This document shows, in pieces, positions 1-8,619 of a stretch of DNA of 42,774 bases. Source of the stretch: Verrucomicrobiota bacterium (lineage in GTDB: Bacteria; Verrucomicrobiota; Verrucomicrobiia; Verrucomicrobiales; DEV007); NCBI GenBank assembly GCA_030625775.1, contig DAOUQC010000039.1:1-42774 (forward strand). Direction: 5' to 3'. The number at the start of each line of letters is the position of its first letter. Position 1 is the stretch's first letter. The notes under the pieces were generated by a model, which had not been told where the DNA came from, ran no database searches, and was given only the letters and a program-made list of their open reading frames with translations. The position numbers and the translations under genes were made by a program.

Positions 1-1199
1 CCGTGATTCTCCTTGGTCAACTTCCCTTGTGAATAAATCGTCCGCCCAAATTCCCCACCGCAAACAATCAAGGTATCTTCAAACATACCGCGCTGTTTGA
101 GATCCTTGATCAATCCCGCACAAGCCTGATCCACATCCTCACACTGCATACGGATTTTTCCTGGCAAATTGTTGTGCTGATCCCATCCGCGATGAAACAA
201 CTGGATAAAGCGCACCCCCTTCTCTGACATGCGCCGCGCACGCAAACAATTCGACGCAAAAGTTCCCGGCTTCCTCGCATCCGGCCCATACATATCGACG
301 ATGTGATCCGGCTCGTCTTTAATATCCATCAGCTCCGGTGCCTCCATCTGCATCCGGTAAGCCATTTCATATTGTGCGATACGGCTCTGCGTTTCCGGAT
401 CCCCGAAACGATCAAAATTTTCCTGATTCAACTTCTCCAATCCATCAAGCACCCGGCGACGGGAAGAACGATCGATGCCCGGAGGATTCGACAAATACAA
501 CACCGGATCCCCCGCGCTGCGCAGATTCACCCCCTGGTACTTCGACGCCAGAAACCCGCTCGCCCACAGCCGCGCATACAATGCCTGACTGTTGCCGCGT
601 CCTTTGGAAATCATCACCACGTATCCAGGCATGTTTTCATTCGGACTGCCCAAACCGTAATTCAACCAGGCCCCCAGACTCGGTTTACCCGGTTGCTGTG
701 CACCCGTATTAATAAAAGTGATCGCCGGATCGTGATTGATCGCTTCCGTGTTCACCGACTTGATGATGGTGATGTCATCCACGATCGAAGCCGTGTGCGG
801 CAGCAGTTCACTGACATAAGTGCCATGTTTGCCGTATTTTTTGAAATCAAACATCGGAGCCACACAGGGGAACTCTTTCTGTCCGCTGGTCATCCCCGTG
901 ATGCGTTGCCCGTTGCGCACCGATTCCGGCAATTCCATACCGTGAATTTTCCTCACCTCAGGTTTGTAATCGAACATGTCGATGTGCGAAGGGCCACCAG
1001 AGAAAAACAAGTAGATCAAACGCTTCGCTTTCGGTGCGAAACTGGGAAAGTGCGGCAACCCGGCATTCCCGCTGGCTTTACTCGCGAGCAAGTCAGGGTT
1101 TAACAAGGTACTCAGCGCCACCGCACCCAAACCGTTGCCGGATTTGAGCAAAAATTGACGCCGGGATTCGGTTCGCAAATGTTGTTCGAAAGGGTTCAT
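1..1199 (-). CDS. DUF1501 domain-containing protein, Tat-exported (3' end beyond window)
   Basis: The reading frame is open from an ATG at 1199-1197 to the left edge (399 codons), so the C-terminus is missing. The N-terminus carries a twin-arginine motif, [10 protein letters not shown], at about residues 12-21, followed by a short hydrophobic stretch, so Tat export is likely. Family landmarks are the segment [20 protein letters not shown] near residue 60, the later GWDQHNN, and GGEFGRT near the cut end. These match the DUF1501 family, an alkaline-phosphatase/sulfatase-like fold common in Planctomycetota and Verrucomicrobiota, whose substrate is not established. It lies 129 bp downstream of the PSD1 gene on the same strand, the usual pairing, so the two probably form one operon acting outside the cytoplasm. 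No clear Shine-Dalgarno sequence precedes the ATG. Confidence 0.88.
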   Translation of the reverse strand, partial: MNPFEQHLRTESRRQFLLKSGNGLGAVALSTLLNPDLLASKASGNAGLPHFPSFAPKAKRLIYLFFSGGPSHIDMFDYKPEVRKIHGMELPESVRNGQRITGMTSGQKEFPCVAPMFDFKKYGKHGTYVSELLPHTASIVDDITIIKSVNTEAINHDPAITFINTGAQQPGKPSLGAWLNYGLGSPNENMPGYVVMISKGRGNSQALYARLWASGFLASKYQGVNLRSAGDPVLYLSNPPGIDRSSRRRVLDGLEKLNQENFDRFGDPETQSRIAQYEMAYRMQMEAPELMDIKDEPDHIVDMYGPDARKPGTFASNCLRARRMSEKGVRFIQLFHRGWDQHNNLPGKIRMQCEDVDQACAGLIKDLKQRGMFEDTLIVCGGEFGRTIYSQGKLTKENH

Positions 1200-1204
1200 G
1201 GGAA

Positions 1205-1322
1205 GGAGTTAGAAGTTAGGAGGCGAGAATTATGAGATGTGAAGCAGTAGGTTTTAAATTGAGCGAAAGTATCTTATGAGTATTTCCGAATTTATTCATT
1301 CTATCTCCTACCTTCTAACTCC
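1205..1322. repeat. Long-arm inverted repeat between the PSD1 and DUF1501 genes
   Basis: GGAGTTAGAAGTTAGGAG at 1205-1222 is the reverse complement, with one mismatch, of CTCCTACCTTCTAACTCC at 1305-1322. The arms are 18 bp and about 82 bp apart, and they fill most of the 129-bp gap between the two genes. In RNA they could form a long hairpin, which might limit read-through or stabilise the upstream message. This is structural evidence only; no known element family is recognised. Confidence 0.5.
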
Positions 1323-1328
1323 TCTCTC

Positions 1329-4300
1329 CTATCCCCGAATAAGGACTTCGTCCAAATTTAGCATCAAATTGCCAAGCACGGTCCACGCGGCGTGTTCGGC
1401 TGGGTCAAGGGATTCTGTTCGTTTTGAATCTCCGACTTCTAGAAATTGTTTGGCCTTGTCAGGCTGGGCGCGAAACTCTTTCAGCTGTTTTTTGTAAATA
1501 CCGTCAAGCACCTTCACTTCCGATGGGCGCACCTTGCGACCGAGCAGCAGACGGTAACCGTAATCGAGGCGCTCACTGAATGTCTTTCCTCCATCGGACA
1601 TCATACGCTCGGCGAGGGCTCGTGCAGCCTCGACAAATTGCGGATCATTCAAGGTCACCAGAGCCTGCAAAGGTGTGTTGGTTTGCTGCCGCTGAATGAC
1701 GCACTTCTCACGACTCGGCGCATCAAAGGCAATCATCGCCGGCTGGGGGGCGCTGCGCTTCCAGTAAGTATACATACTGCGACGATAAATATTATCCCCT
1801 TTGTCCTGCACAAATTTCACATTGGCCGACAGAGCCACTTCATTCCACAGGCCGGGCGGCTGATAAGGCTTCACGCTGGGGCCACCTACTTTATTCACCA
1901 GCAGTCCGCTGACAGCCAGAGCATTGTCGCGAATGAATTCCCCCTGCAATCGAAAACGCGGACCACGTGCCAGCAGACGGTTCTGTGGATCGCGCTCGTT
2001 CATTTCGGGGGTCACTTTGGATTGCTGGCGATAGGTCGCCGAGGTAACGATCTGCTTGATGGTGCGTTTCACGTTCCAGCCATTGGCAGTAAAATCCATC
2101 GCCAACCAATCGAGTAATTCGGGATGACTCGGAGGCTCGCCCTGCGATCCGAAATCGGAAACCGATTTCACCAGACCGGTGCCAAAAAACATCATCCAGT
2201 AACGGTTCACCGCTACTCTCGCCGTCAAGGGATGATCCGCCTGCATCAACCACTGAGCCAAGCCCAGACGAGTTGCAGGGGCATCGGCTGGCAAGGGTGG
2301 AAGAATGGCAGGAACCCCGGCCTCAACCGGCTGTTCCTTGTCAGGCGCATCGTAGGCGCCGCGATTAAGCACGTAGGTGATCCGCTTTTTCTTCGCATCG
2401 TTGTCCGCCATGATCATCGACGACAACTTGGCATCCTCGATTTTTTTCAACTGCGCTTCGACCTTGCCTTTGGCGGTCAGCAAATCGTTGTAGGGCTTGT
2501 CATTGGTGGTCAGGAAATACTCCTCCAGTTTTTTTTGCTGTTCCGGTGTGCGCTTAGCCGGATCGAGAGCCAGAATCATGTCAGCCGGATTATTGCCCAG
2601 ACTCTGCACTTCCGCTTCGCTCAGAACCTGACGATAAATACGCAAATCATCGACTTCGCAAGTCGTCGCATTGCTATTGGATCGCCCACCGATTTTCAGC
2701 GGCACAGTAGGCGTGATCGACGCCGTCAGCCCATCACTTTCGACTTTGGTTTTCACCTTTTTGCCGTCCACCCAGATCGTCATGCCTGCCGCCTTGCCTT
2801 TACCATCATAAGAGACAACCACATGATGCCAGACATCCGGTTTGAGTGGTTTGGCAGTGACCACCTTCACCGCATTCACCGGCCACTTGTGAATCAGATG
2901 GGAACCGATGTGGTTATTCTGCAGCCAGAAATCGTATCCTCGATAATCCTTGGTAACATCCATGCGGGCAAAAATCGCTCCATTGGCAGCTTTTTTCGGT
3001 ACCTTCACCCACGCGGCAAAGCTGAGTGGTTTGTCGAACTCGAGAGCGTCTGGCTTTTCAAAAATGGCATTGTTCTTGGCATCAAGCTTCAGGCCCGTCT
3101 CCCCTTTATCCCTATTCGCAGCAGCAAGCTTGCCGCTGAATTTCGCCCGCCGCCCGGTGACACGTTCGGTGAGTTCTTTCCCCTTGGTTTCATCCAGCGG
3201 GAAATGATGCACCAGGTTCTTTGGCTCCGCCGCCCCCTGCGCAACTCCCTTCGCTCGTGAATCATCATGCCAAGCCGCGTAAGCCTTGATTGCTTCCACC
3301 CGACGTGCGCCCAGTTTGGTACCAGCGTCCGTCAGGGCTTTTCCGACCTTGGCTTTTTCCTTTTCCTGTTCGGGTGAAAAGAAAGACGCAATGGGAGCCT
3401 GATTGCCACGCCTCGACTGCATGCCGGGATCGGCGTTGTTATTGAAATAAGCGAATAGCTGATAATATTCACGTTGCGAGACCGGATCGAATTTATGATC
3501 GTGACACTGTCCGCATTCCATTGTCAGCCCCATCCACACATTCGATGTGGTCTGCACCCGATCGACGATGTATTCAATGCGCAACTCTTCGGCAATCGCC
3601 CCGCCTTCATCCGAACTTGCGTGATTGCGATTAAAACCCGTGGCGATCTTTTGATCCAGAGTTGCGTCCGGTAGCAGGTCTCCGGCCAACTGTTCAATAG
3701 TGAATTGATCAAAAGATTTGTTGCCGTTGTATGCCTTGAGCACCCAGTCGCGCCAGGGCCACATTTGGCGCGGCCCATCGGCATGCATCACTGAGCTGTC
3801 ACCGTAACGAGCCAGATCCATCCAGGCGAGAGTCATTCGTTCGCCGTAAGCATCACTGGCCAGCAGGCGATCTACCAGTCGTTCATACGCTGCTGGTTTA
3901 CTGTCAGCGAGGAAATTTTTCACTTCGTCGAGAGTCGGCGGCAAACCTGTCAGATCAAAAGTGACCCGGCGAATCAACGTTTCTCGTGAGGCTTCCGGTG
4001 AGGGCTTCAGCTTTGCCGCAGCGAGACGCTTACGAATAAACTCGTCGATACTGTGCGCGCCTGCTGTTGTTTCAGCCGGAACAAAGGCCCAGTGCTCCGC
4101 CCAGTTCGCGCCCTTCTCGATCCACTGTTTGAGTAAGGCCTTGTCTTCGGGCGTAAGACGTTTGTGAGATTTCGGCGGAGGCATGAGATCATCGCGATCA
4201 CTGGTTCCGATCCGCGCCAGCAAGCTGGAAGCTAAGGGATTTTTTATATCAATGGCACGCTCGCCATCGTGCTCAGCCGTCGCCCCTTCGAAGGTATCCA

Positions 4301-4493
4301 GACGCAGATCTGCTTCCCGGTGATTGGCATCAGGTCCATGACAGGCAAAGCAATTTTCAGAGAGAATAGGGCGGATCTGACGATTAAAATCAATTTCCTG
4401 TGCAGCCAGTGGCAACAAGGTTCCGACACCAATAAAAACCCCAGCAGCAATGATTGAGGTCTTGTGAAAATTGCGTCTATTCATCTCTATCAT
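1329..4493 (-). CDS. PSD1 (DUF1549/DUF1553) protein with cytochrome-c-like N-terminus and LamG domain
   Basis: This 1054-residue protein has the planctomycete-type PSCyt layout. The N-terminus carries an RRNFHK twin-arginine-like motif at residues 6-11 and a hydrophobic segment ending in AAQ near 32. A CFACH haem-c type motif follows at 48-52, with the PSCyt1 landmark [12 protein letters not shown] near 103-114. DUF1549 spans roughly 145-350 and contains a second CxxCH (CGQCH, 327-331). A LamG/concanavalin-like domain is inserted at about 430-630, and DUF1553 runs from about 770 to 1020. Such proteins are widespread beside sulfatases and DUF1501 genes in Planctomycetota and Verrucomicrobiota and are thought to act in periplasmic polysaccharide or redox metabolism, but the reaction is not known. 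Met4 is an equally good start. It is the first gene of the left-hand minus-strand pair. Confidence 0.9.
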   Translation of the reverse strand: MIEMNRRNFHKTSIIAAGVFIGVGTLLPLAAQEIDFNRQIRPILSENCFACHGPDANHREADLRLDTFEGATAEHDGERAIDIKNPLASSLLARIGTSDRDDLMPPPKSHKRLTPEDKALLKQWIEKGANWAEHWAFVPAETTAGAHSIDEFIRKRLAAAKLKPSPEASRETLIRRVTFDLTGLPPTLDEVKNFLADSKPAAYERLVDRLLASDAYGERMTLAWMDLARYGDSSVMHADGPRQMWPWRDWVLKAYNGNKSFDQFTIEQLAGDLLPDATLDQKIATGFNRNHASSDEGGAIAEELRIEYIVDRVQTTSNVWMGLTMECGQCHDHKFDPVSQREYYQLFAYFNNNADPGMQSRRGNQAPIASFFSPEQEKEKAKVGKALTDAGTKLGARRVEAIKAYAAWHDDSRAKGVAQGAAEPKNLVHHFPLDETKGKELTERVTGRRAKFSGKLAAANRDKGETGLKLDAKNNAIFEKPDALEFDKPLSFAAWVKVPKKAANGAIFARMDVTKDYRGYDFWLQNNHIGSHLIHKWPVNAVKVVTAKPLKPDVWHHVVVSYDGKGKAAGMTIWVDGKKVKTKVESDGLTASITPTVPLKIGGRSNSNATTCEVDDLRIYRQVLSEAEVQSLGNNPADMILALDPAKRTPEQQKKLEEYFLTTNDKPYNDLLTAKGKVEAQLKKIEDAKLSSMIMADNDAKKKRITYVLNRGAYDAPDKEQPVEAGVPAILPPLPADAPATRLGLAQWLMQADHPLTARVAVNRYWMMFFGTGLVKSVSDFGSQGEPPSHPELLDWLAMDFTANGWNVKRTIKQIVTSATYRQQSKVTPEMNERDPQNRLLARGPRFRLQGEFIRDNALAVSGLLVNKVGGPSVKPYQPPGLWNEVALSANVKFVQDKGDNIYRRSMYTYWKRSAPQPAMIAFDAPSREKCVIQRQQTNTPLQALVTLNDPQFVEAARALAERMMSDGGKTFSERLDYGYRLLLGRKVRPSEVKVLDGIYKKQLKEFRAQPDKAKQFLEVGDSKRTESLDPAEHAAWTVLGNLMLNLDEVLIRG

Positions 4494-4553
4494 TCGAAAC
4501 TGTTTCGCCTTTCAACGTTCAAAATACGTAATGCCCCTTATTTACTCCAGAAA

Positions 4554-4575
4554 AGAGTGAAATCTTATGGAGAAA
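4554..4575 (+). repeat. Copy 1 of a 22-bp intergenic repeat
   Basis: The core AGAGTGAAATCTTATGGAG plus AAA matches the sequence at 7050-7071 at 21 of 22 positions; the only difference is T/C at the fifteenth base. It lies 61-82 bp before the PSD1 start, in reverse orientation relative to that gene, and about 470 bp before tetR in the same orientation as tetR. Confidence 0.6.
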
Positions 4576-5015
4576 ACAACACACCCCCTACTTCTCCTCT
4601 CCTATCCCCCCCTCTTATTCGCGTTTATTTGCACGCTCCGCTCGACCTTTCAGGTCGCCTGTCTCGTTGCACTCGGCTGTGTCCATTTGCCTCCGGCTGT
4701 CTCGCTTCGCTCGACTGTGGTTCAAATCCACTTCACTTCGACTGGAATATCTTGCTTTCAATCACCACCTCGTTCCTTCAACAACTTCAGACCAAGGCCA
4801 GACTGATCCCCGTCGCCTTGAGGAATTTTCGCCTGTTAACAGAACTGATCGCAGCATCACTCATGCAACAATAAACGACACCGATCCAATCGAATCAAAC
4901 AATTCATCCCCTGGAACACTTACGCAATCACGTGAGTAGCAGCTTCTGAGGTCAGACACGAGTTCAGCAATTGTTAGTTCTCCATCGGGATTTAATTACA
5001 CCAAAAAACATCTTG

Positions 5016-5029
5016 ACCGACCGGTCGGT
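5016..5029. promoter_or_regulatory. TetR-type operator upstream of tetR (copy 1)
   Basis: ACCGACCGGTCGGT is a perfect 14-bp palindrome that ends 18 bp before the tetR ATG. An identical palindrome lies at 5681-5694, just after tetR and ahead of the next gene. A perfect palindrome with a GACCGGTC core repeated on both sides of a TetR-family gene is strong evidence for the binding site of its product and for autoregulation. Confidence 0.85.
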
Positions 5030-5047
5030 TTTCTTAAGAGTATAACC

Positions 5048-5635
5048 ATGTCCCAAACAGCAGTAAGCGCAAAACCTAAAAGAGAAGAGATCCTCGATAT
5101 TGCCTCACGGCTTTTTTATCAACAGGGTTACGGGGCGACGGGCATCAAGCAAATCATCGATGAAGTGGGCATTGCCAAAGGCACCTTCTACTCTCATTTC
5201 ACCTCGAAAGAAGAACTTGGTCTGGCCTGGTTGCGCAGTCGCCATGAGCTATGGACCAGATGGCTGGAAGACGCGATCCGCGATAGCGATAGTCCCGCAA
5301 AGAAGATTCTTACCACTTTTAACTTTCTCGAAAAATGGCTGGTGGACTATGATTACCGGGGATGCGCTTTCATTAATACGATGGCTGAAGTGCCTGACTA
5401 CGATAACCCGCTCAGAAAAGAAGTGGAGAATCACAAGCGCTCTCTGCATGAACGGTTCCAGGATCTCGCTGCTGAGCATTTCAAAGGCGGAAAGATGAGC
5501 ACTAAAAATGCCCGCCAGACAGGCACCACCATCTACCTGCTCTTCGAAGGCGCCGTGGTGGAAGCCCAGAACTTCCATGAGCCGTGGCCGATCCACACCG
5601 CTCACAAAGCAAGCAAAGCCCTGCTTGCCTCCTAA
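5048..5635 (+). CDS. TetR/AcrR-family transcriptional regulator
   Basis: A 195-residue protein of normal TetR length. The N-terminal DNA-binding domain covers about residues 12-60, with the helix-turn-helix landmarks LFYQQGYGATGIKQIIDEVG and KGTFYSHFTSKEELG. The C-terminal ligand domain contains GCAFINTMAEVPDYDNPL (about 109-126), typical of the YxaF/LmrA/NemR-like branch that often senses flavonoids, quinones or electrophiles. The ligand here is unknown. Identical 14-bp palindromes at 5016-5029 and 5681-5694 flank the gene, so it very likely represses itself and the three plus-strand genes that follow (61-residue membrane protein, DUF1348 protein, flavin-binding protein). An ATG start at 5048 is consistent with the operator lying in the promoter. 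Confidence 0.93.
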   Translation: MSQTAVSAKPKREEILDIASRLFYQQGYGATGIKQIIDEVGIAKGTFYSHFTSKEELGLAWLRSRHELWTRWLEDAIRDSDSPAKKILTTFNFLEKWLVDYDYRGCAFINTMAEVPDYDNPLRKEVENHKRSLHERFQDLAAEHFKGGKMSTKNARQTGTTIYLLFEGAVVEAQNFHEPWPIHTAHKASKALLAS

Positions 5636-5680
5636 AAATATATCATGAAATTCGTAAGATCTTTTTATCGCTAACGTCAG

Positions 5681-5694
5681 ACCGACCGGTCGGT
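5681..5694. promoter_or_regulatory. TetR-type operator ahead of the target genes (copy 2)
   Basis: A second perfect copy of ACCGACCGGTCGGT lies 45 bp after the tetR stop codon and 45 bp before the ATG of the 61-residue membrane protein. Its position suggests that the 5740-7012 genes have their own TetR-controlled promoter rather than only reading through from tetR. Confidence 0.85.
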
Positions 5695-5739
5695 TGTTTT
5701 AATGTCCACCGCCCCACTCCAACCCTTAAAAATACTATC

Positions 5740-5925
5740 ATGACCAAGCATCCAATACCGATTGTCGATTTGAACATAGAAATAGTCTCTGATCGATTTA
5801 TCTCGGCATTATGCATAGCCACGGGGGCAGTGCTCATCGCACTCATCGCCGTGATCACATTTGCCTCCGGGGAACCTGAACCCTCAAAAGCACCTGTAGA
5901 AATGACTTACTCAATTCACCACTGA
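5740..5925 (+). CDS. Small single-helix membrane protein in the TetR module
   Basis: A 61-residue frame starts at an ATG 45 bp after the second operator. The product has a short polar N-terminus, one strongly hydrophobic helix at about residues 21-43 (containing ATGAVLIALIAVITFA) and a short tail. It ends six bases before the DUF1348 start at 5932. I do not recognise a family. Support for a real gene comes from its placement in the TetR-controlled run and its clean membrane helix. A role in anchoring or assisting the two soluble proteins downstream is only a guess. The frame can be extended upstream but that would run through the operator. Confidence 0.6.
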   Translation: MTKHPIPIVDLNIEIVSDRFISALCIATGAVLIALIAVITFASGEPEPSKAPVEMTYSIHH

Positions 5926-5931
5926 TCCAAA

Positions 5932-6390
5932 ATGGAAACAATGCGCACCACCAATATGAAAACGACCACCGAAACCAATATATCACGCCCTCCCCTGCCA
6001 CCATTCACTGCCGAGAGCGCCATTCAAAAAGTCCAGGCTGCTGAGGATGCGTGGAATACCCGCGACCCGGAACGCGTATCGATGGCATACACTGTGGACA
6101 CTGTATGGCGAAACCGGTCCACCTTTCTTAATGGGCGCGGTGAAGTGCGGGCCTTCCTTGAAGGCAAGTGGGACAGGGAACTCGATTACCAACTGAAAAA
6201 AACGCTGTGGAGTTTCACTGACAACAGGATCTCAGTGAAATTTGAATACGAATATCATGACGAAGCCGGCCAATGGTTCCGTGCCTACGGCAATGAACAA
6301 TGGGAGTTCGCACCAAACGGGCTGATGCAAGTTCGTGAAGCCAGCATCAATGATCTCCTGATCGAGGAATGCGATCGCAAGTTCCTCTAA
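5932..6390 (+). CDS. DUF1348 family protein (NTF2-like fold)
   Basis: This 152-residue protein matches DUF1348 along almost its whole length. Landmarks are [20 protein letters not shown] (about 21-40), [52 protein letters not shown] and [13 protein letters not shown]1348 proteins have a SnoaL/NTF2-like cone fold that commonly binds or converts small hydrophobic molecules. No precise reaction is established. Several in-frame ATGs lie near the start (5932, 5944 and one a few codons later), so the N-terminus is uncertain. It sits between the small membrane protein and a flavin-binding protein, under likely TetR control, in what looks like a detoxification or small-molecule response module. Confidence 0.9.
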   Translation: METMRTTNMKTTTETNISRPPLPPFTAESAIQKVQAAEDAWNTRDPERVSMAYTVDTVWRNRSTFLNGRGEVRAFLEGKWDRELDYQLKKTLWSFTDNRISVKFEYEYHDEAGQWFRAYGNEQWEFAPNGLMQVREASINDLLIEECDRKFL

Positions 6391-6439
6391 TAAGTTAACA
6401 CCGGCTTTCATTTTCATTCAAATCTAAACAAACAAGACC

Positions 6440-7012
6440 ATGGGACAGAATTTTTCTACTTTCACATTCACAGACAGCGTCAAGGCGGCTCAGATGCGCT
6501 ACGGTTCACGCAAGAACTACGAAGAAGACGAACAGGATCCTGATCGCTTTATCCTCGGCGAAAAGGAAATTTCCTTCATCGAATCCCGGGATAATTTTTA
6601 TATGTCCACAGTTGGTGAAAACGGCTGGCCTTATATGCAGTTCCGTGGTGGGCCTCAGGGATTTTTTAAAGTAATGGGAGAACGCACCATTGGCTTCGCC
6701 GATTTTCGCGGCAATCGACAATACATCAGCACGGGCAACCTGAATGCAGAGAAAAAAGCCATGCTCTTCCTGATCGACTACCCCACCCGCCAGCGTTTAA
6801 AAATCTGGGCGACGAGTGAGGTGCGCGATGTGGACGAGGTTCCCGAACTGGCTAGCCAACTCATCGTCCCTGACTATCGGGCAAAGGTAGAGCGCTTGAT
6901 CGTATTCACCATTCAGGCTTACGACTGGAATTGTCCGCAACATATCACTCAACGTTACTCACTGGAGGAAATCAAAGCCGAGATAGAAAAACAGAACCCG
7001 GATTTTCTATAA
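6440..7012 (+). CDS. Pyridoxamine 5'-phosphate oxidase-like FMN-binding protein
   Basis: A 190-residue protein of the PNPOx-like split-barrel flavoprotein superfamily. The segments FYMSTVGENGWPYMQFRGG (about 53-71), IGFADFRGNRQYISTGNL and KAMLFLIDYPTRQRLKIWA form the usual FMN-binding barrel. The C-terminal part, YDWNCPQHITQRYSLEEI, with the WNCPQHI motif, is typical of the subgroup often found beside TetR regulators. Members usually reduce or bind small electrophilic molecules; vitamin B6 synthesis is not implied. It follows the DUF1348 gene by 49 bp and is the last gene of the TetR-flanked run. Confidence 0.9.
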   Translation: MGQNFSTFTFTDSVKAAQMRYGSRKNYEEDEQDPDRFILGEKEISFIESRDNFYMSTVGENGWPYMQFRGGPQGFFKVMGERTIGFADFRGNRQYISTGNLNAEKKAMLFLIDYPTRQRLKIWATSEVRDVDEVPELASQLIVPDYRAKVERLIVFTIQAYDWNCPQHITQRYSLEEIKAEIEKQNPDFL

Positions 7013-7049
7013 ATCCACTCAATGCATGGCTTGGTGTAATCTCGGGAAC

Positions 7050-7071
7050 AGAGTGAAATCTTACGGAGAAA
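7050..7071 (+). repeat. Copy 2 of the 22-bp intergenic repeat
   Basis: AGAGTGAAATCTTACGGAG plus AAA, 21/22 identical to 4554-4575. It lies 89-110 bp upstream of the sulfatase start and in the same orientation as that gene. Both copies sit in front of genes typical of polysaccharide degradation in this phylum. Confidence 0.6.
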
Positions 7072-7159
7072 GTGCACGGATTATACAAAAATCTGTCCAA
7101 ACACACGATAAACGGCTCTAAATAGATGAACAGCTCATGACAATTTCGTTTCTCTGAAT

Positions 7160-8605
7160 ATGAAAACCATTCTTTCCTTACTCATTGCTGGCTGGCCTTG
7201 TTTCACTGTAATTACAGCCCACAGCGAAGTCCCACGTCCCAACATCCTGTGGATTGTTTCCGACGATCTTGGAATTGAGCTTTCCTGCTACGGTGAAAAA
7301 GCAGTCGCCACCCCGAATATTGACCGCCTCGCATCAGAAGGGGTTCGTTACACGCGCGCTTTTGCCACTGCCCCCGTCTGTTCATCATCACGGACGGCTT
7401 TCATCACCGGGATGTATCAAACCACTCTCGGGGGCCACCATCATCGAACCCGGAGATTGAAAGCCCTGCCCGAAGGAGTGAAAACGCTGGGCGAATATTT
7501 CCAAGATTCGGCTTATCATGTAAGCAATACCAGCGGGAAAACGGGCGGCCGGGGGAAAACAGATTACAACTTCCAAACAAACAAAAAACTCTATACCCGT
7601 TCTGATTGGATCCAACGCAACAGCGGGCAGCCTTTTTTTGCCCAGCTCCAAATTTATGAACCCCATCGCCCTTTTGTTAAAAATACAGCTCCTGATCGAG
7701 TTAAAAAAATCACCCTCCCTCCTTATTACCCCGATCACCCGGTCACCCGCGCCGACTGGGCAAACTACCTGGCTTCAATCGAAGAACTGGATCGAAAAGT
7801 CGGGATAGAACTCAACCGTCTGGATAAAGCCGGGCTTACTGATAATACCATCGTTTTTTTCTTTGGTGATCATGGCCGCCCTCATAGCCGCGGCAAACAA
7901 TGGCTCTATGAAGGAGGCATTCATATTCCTCTCATCATCCGCTGGCCCGAAAAATTACAAGCTGGAAAAATTGACGAGAGAATGGTCAGCATGATCGATT
8001 TTGCCCCCACCGTTCTGGCTGCAGCTGGTCTGAATATTCCAGACAGCATGCAAGGTACAAATATATTTGCTCCTGATTTCAAAGGACATGAGTTCATCTA
8101 CGCCGCCCGGGATCGTTGCGGGGATGCCGTGGACCGTATACGCTGTGTGCGCACCGAACGATTCAAATACATTCGCAACTTCATGCCGGAAACTCCATAC
8201 ACGGTCTATAGCGGATACAAAAAACTGCAATATCCGGTGACCACCCTGATGAAACTCATGCATGGGCAAGGTCGACTCACCCGCGAACAGGCTCTATTCA
8301 TGGCTGCAAGCCGACCAGGCGAGGAGCTCTATGACCTCAAAAGCGACCCCTTTGAGCTTAACAACCTTGCAAGTGATCCGTCTCAATCCCGCACCCTGGA
8401 AAAACTCCGCCAAAAGCTGGATGTGTGGATTGAGGAAAGCAATGACCAAGGTCAATTCCCGGAAGGCGACGAAGTTTACATGCAAAACTTGCTGAATGGT
8501 AAAAAAGCCTATTTCGAAAAGGCGATGAAAAAGCGTGGTCTACAGCCTGCTCTTTCAGATCGTGCCTACCTGGACTGGTGGAAAAAACAGTTGAGCGTAA
8601 ATTAG
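7160..8605 (+). CDS. Secreted family-1 sulfatase
   Basis: A 481-residue protein with an N-terminal signal sequence (cleavage probably near residue 21, TAHS). Metal-site residues DD at 35-36 lie in the family signature RPNILWIVSDDLG. The formylglycine site region is APVCSSSRTAFITG, with Cys74 as the residue to be converted. The second metal and substrate region is FFGDHGRPHSRGKQWLYEGG, near residues 234-253. Together these place it in the family-1 (alkaline-phosphatase-fold) sulfatases, nearest to the sulfamidase/heparan-sulfatase-like group common in this phylum. The third motif position is Ser rather than the usual Pro or Ala. Such enzymes remove sulfate from marine or mucosal polysaccharides. 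It may be a single-gene unit; its end is 14 bp from the convergent DUF59-like gene. Confidence 0.93.
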   Translation: MKTILSLLIAGWPCFTVITAHSEVPRPNILWIVSDDLGIELSCYGEKAVATPNIDRLASEGVRYTRAFATAPVCSSSRTAFITGMYQTTLGGHHHRTRRLKALPEGVKTLGEYFQDSAYHVSNTSGKTGGRGKTDYNFQTNKKLYTRSDWIQRNSGQPFFAQLQIYEPHRPFVKNTAPDRVKKITLPPYYPDHPVTRADWANYLASIEELDRKVGIELNRLDKAGLTDNTIVFFFGDHGRPHSRGKQWLYEGGIHIPLIIRWPEKLQAGKIDERMVSMIDFAPTVLAAAGLNIPDSMQGTNIFAPDFKGHEFIYAARDRCGDAVDRIRCVRTERFKYIRNFMPETPYTVYSGYKKLQYPVTTLMKLMHGQGRLTREQALFMAASRPGEELYDLKSDPFELNNLASDPSQSRTLEKLRQKLDVWIEESNDQGQFPEGDEVYMQNLLNGKKAYFEKAMKKRGLQPALSDRAYLDWWKKQLSVN

Positions 8606-8619
8606 AACTTCTTGCATTT

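Larger units (their letters stand above)
4494..5047. other. Gene-poor intergenic region between divergent PSD1 and tetR genes
   Basis: No open frame here has protein-like composition. The region holds a copy of a 22-bp repeat (4554-4575), pyrimidine-rich runs around 4580-4615, and a stretch of CGCTCG/CTTCGCTCG-type words at about 4635-4740. The right end carries a TetR-type operator (5016-5029). It should contain promoters for both flanking genes, but I cannot place a convincing -35/-10 pair. Confidence 0.6.

Noticed and set aside
303-1103. 266-codon plus-strand open frame
   Set aside because: It lies opposite the DUF1501 gene, has unbalanced Arg/His/Gln-rich composition and matches nothing; it is a shadow.
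2124-3260. 378-codon plus-strand open frame opposite the PSD1 gene
   Set aside because: Arg/Gln/His-rich composition and full overlap with a clear conserved protein on the other strand.
4724-4742. tRNA-like T-arm (GTGG TTCAAAT CCAC)
   Set aside because: No acceptor stem, anticodon arm or D-arm can be formed around it, so it is a chance match.
4464-4939. Several overlapping plus-strand frames in the tetR upstream gap
   Set aside because: Ser/Leu/Arg/Thr-rich low-quality composition in three frames at once, which is typical of non-coding DNA.
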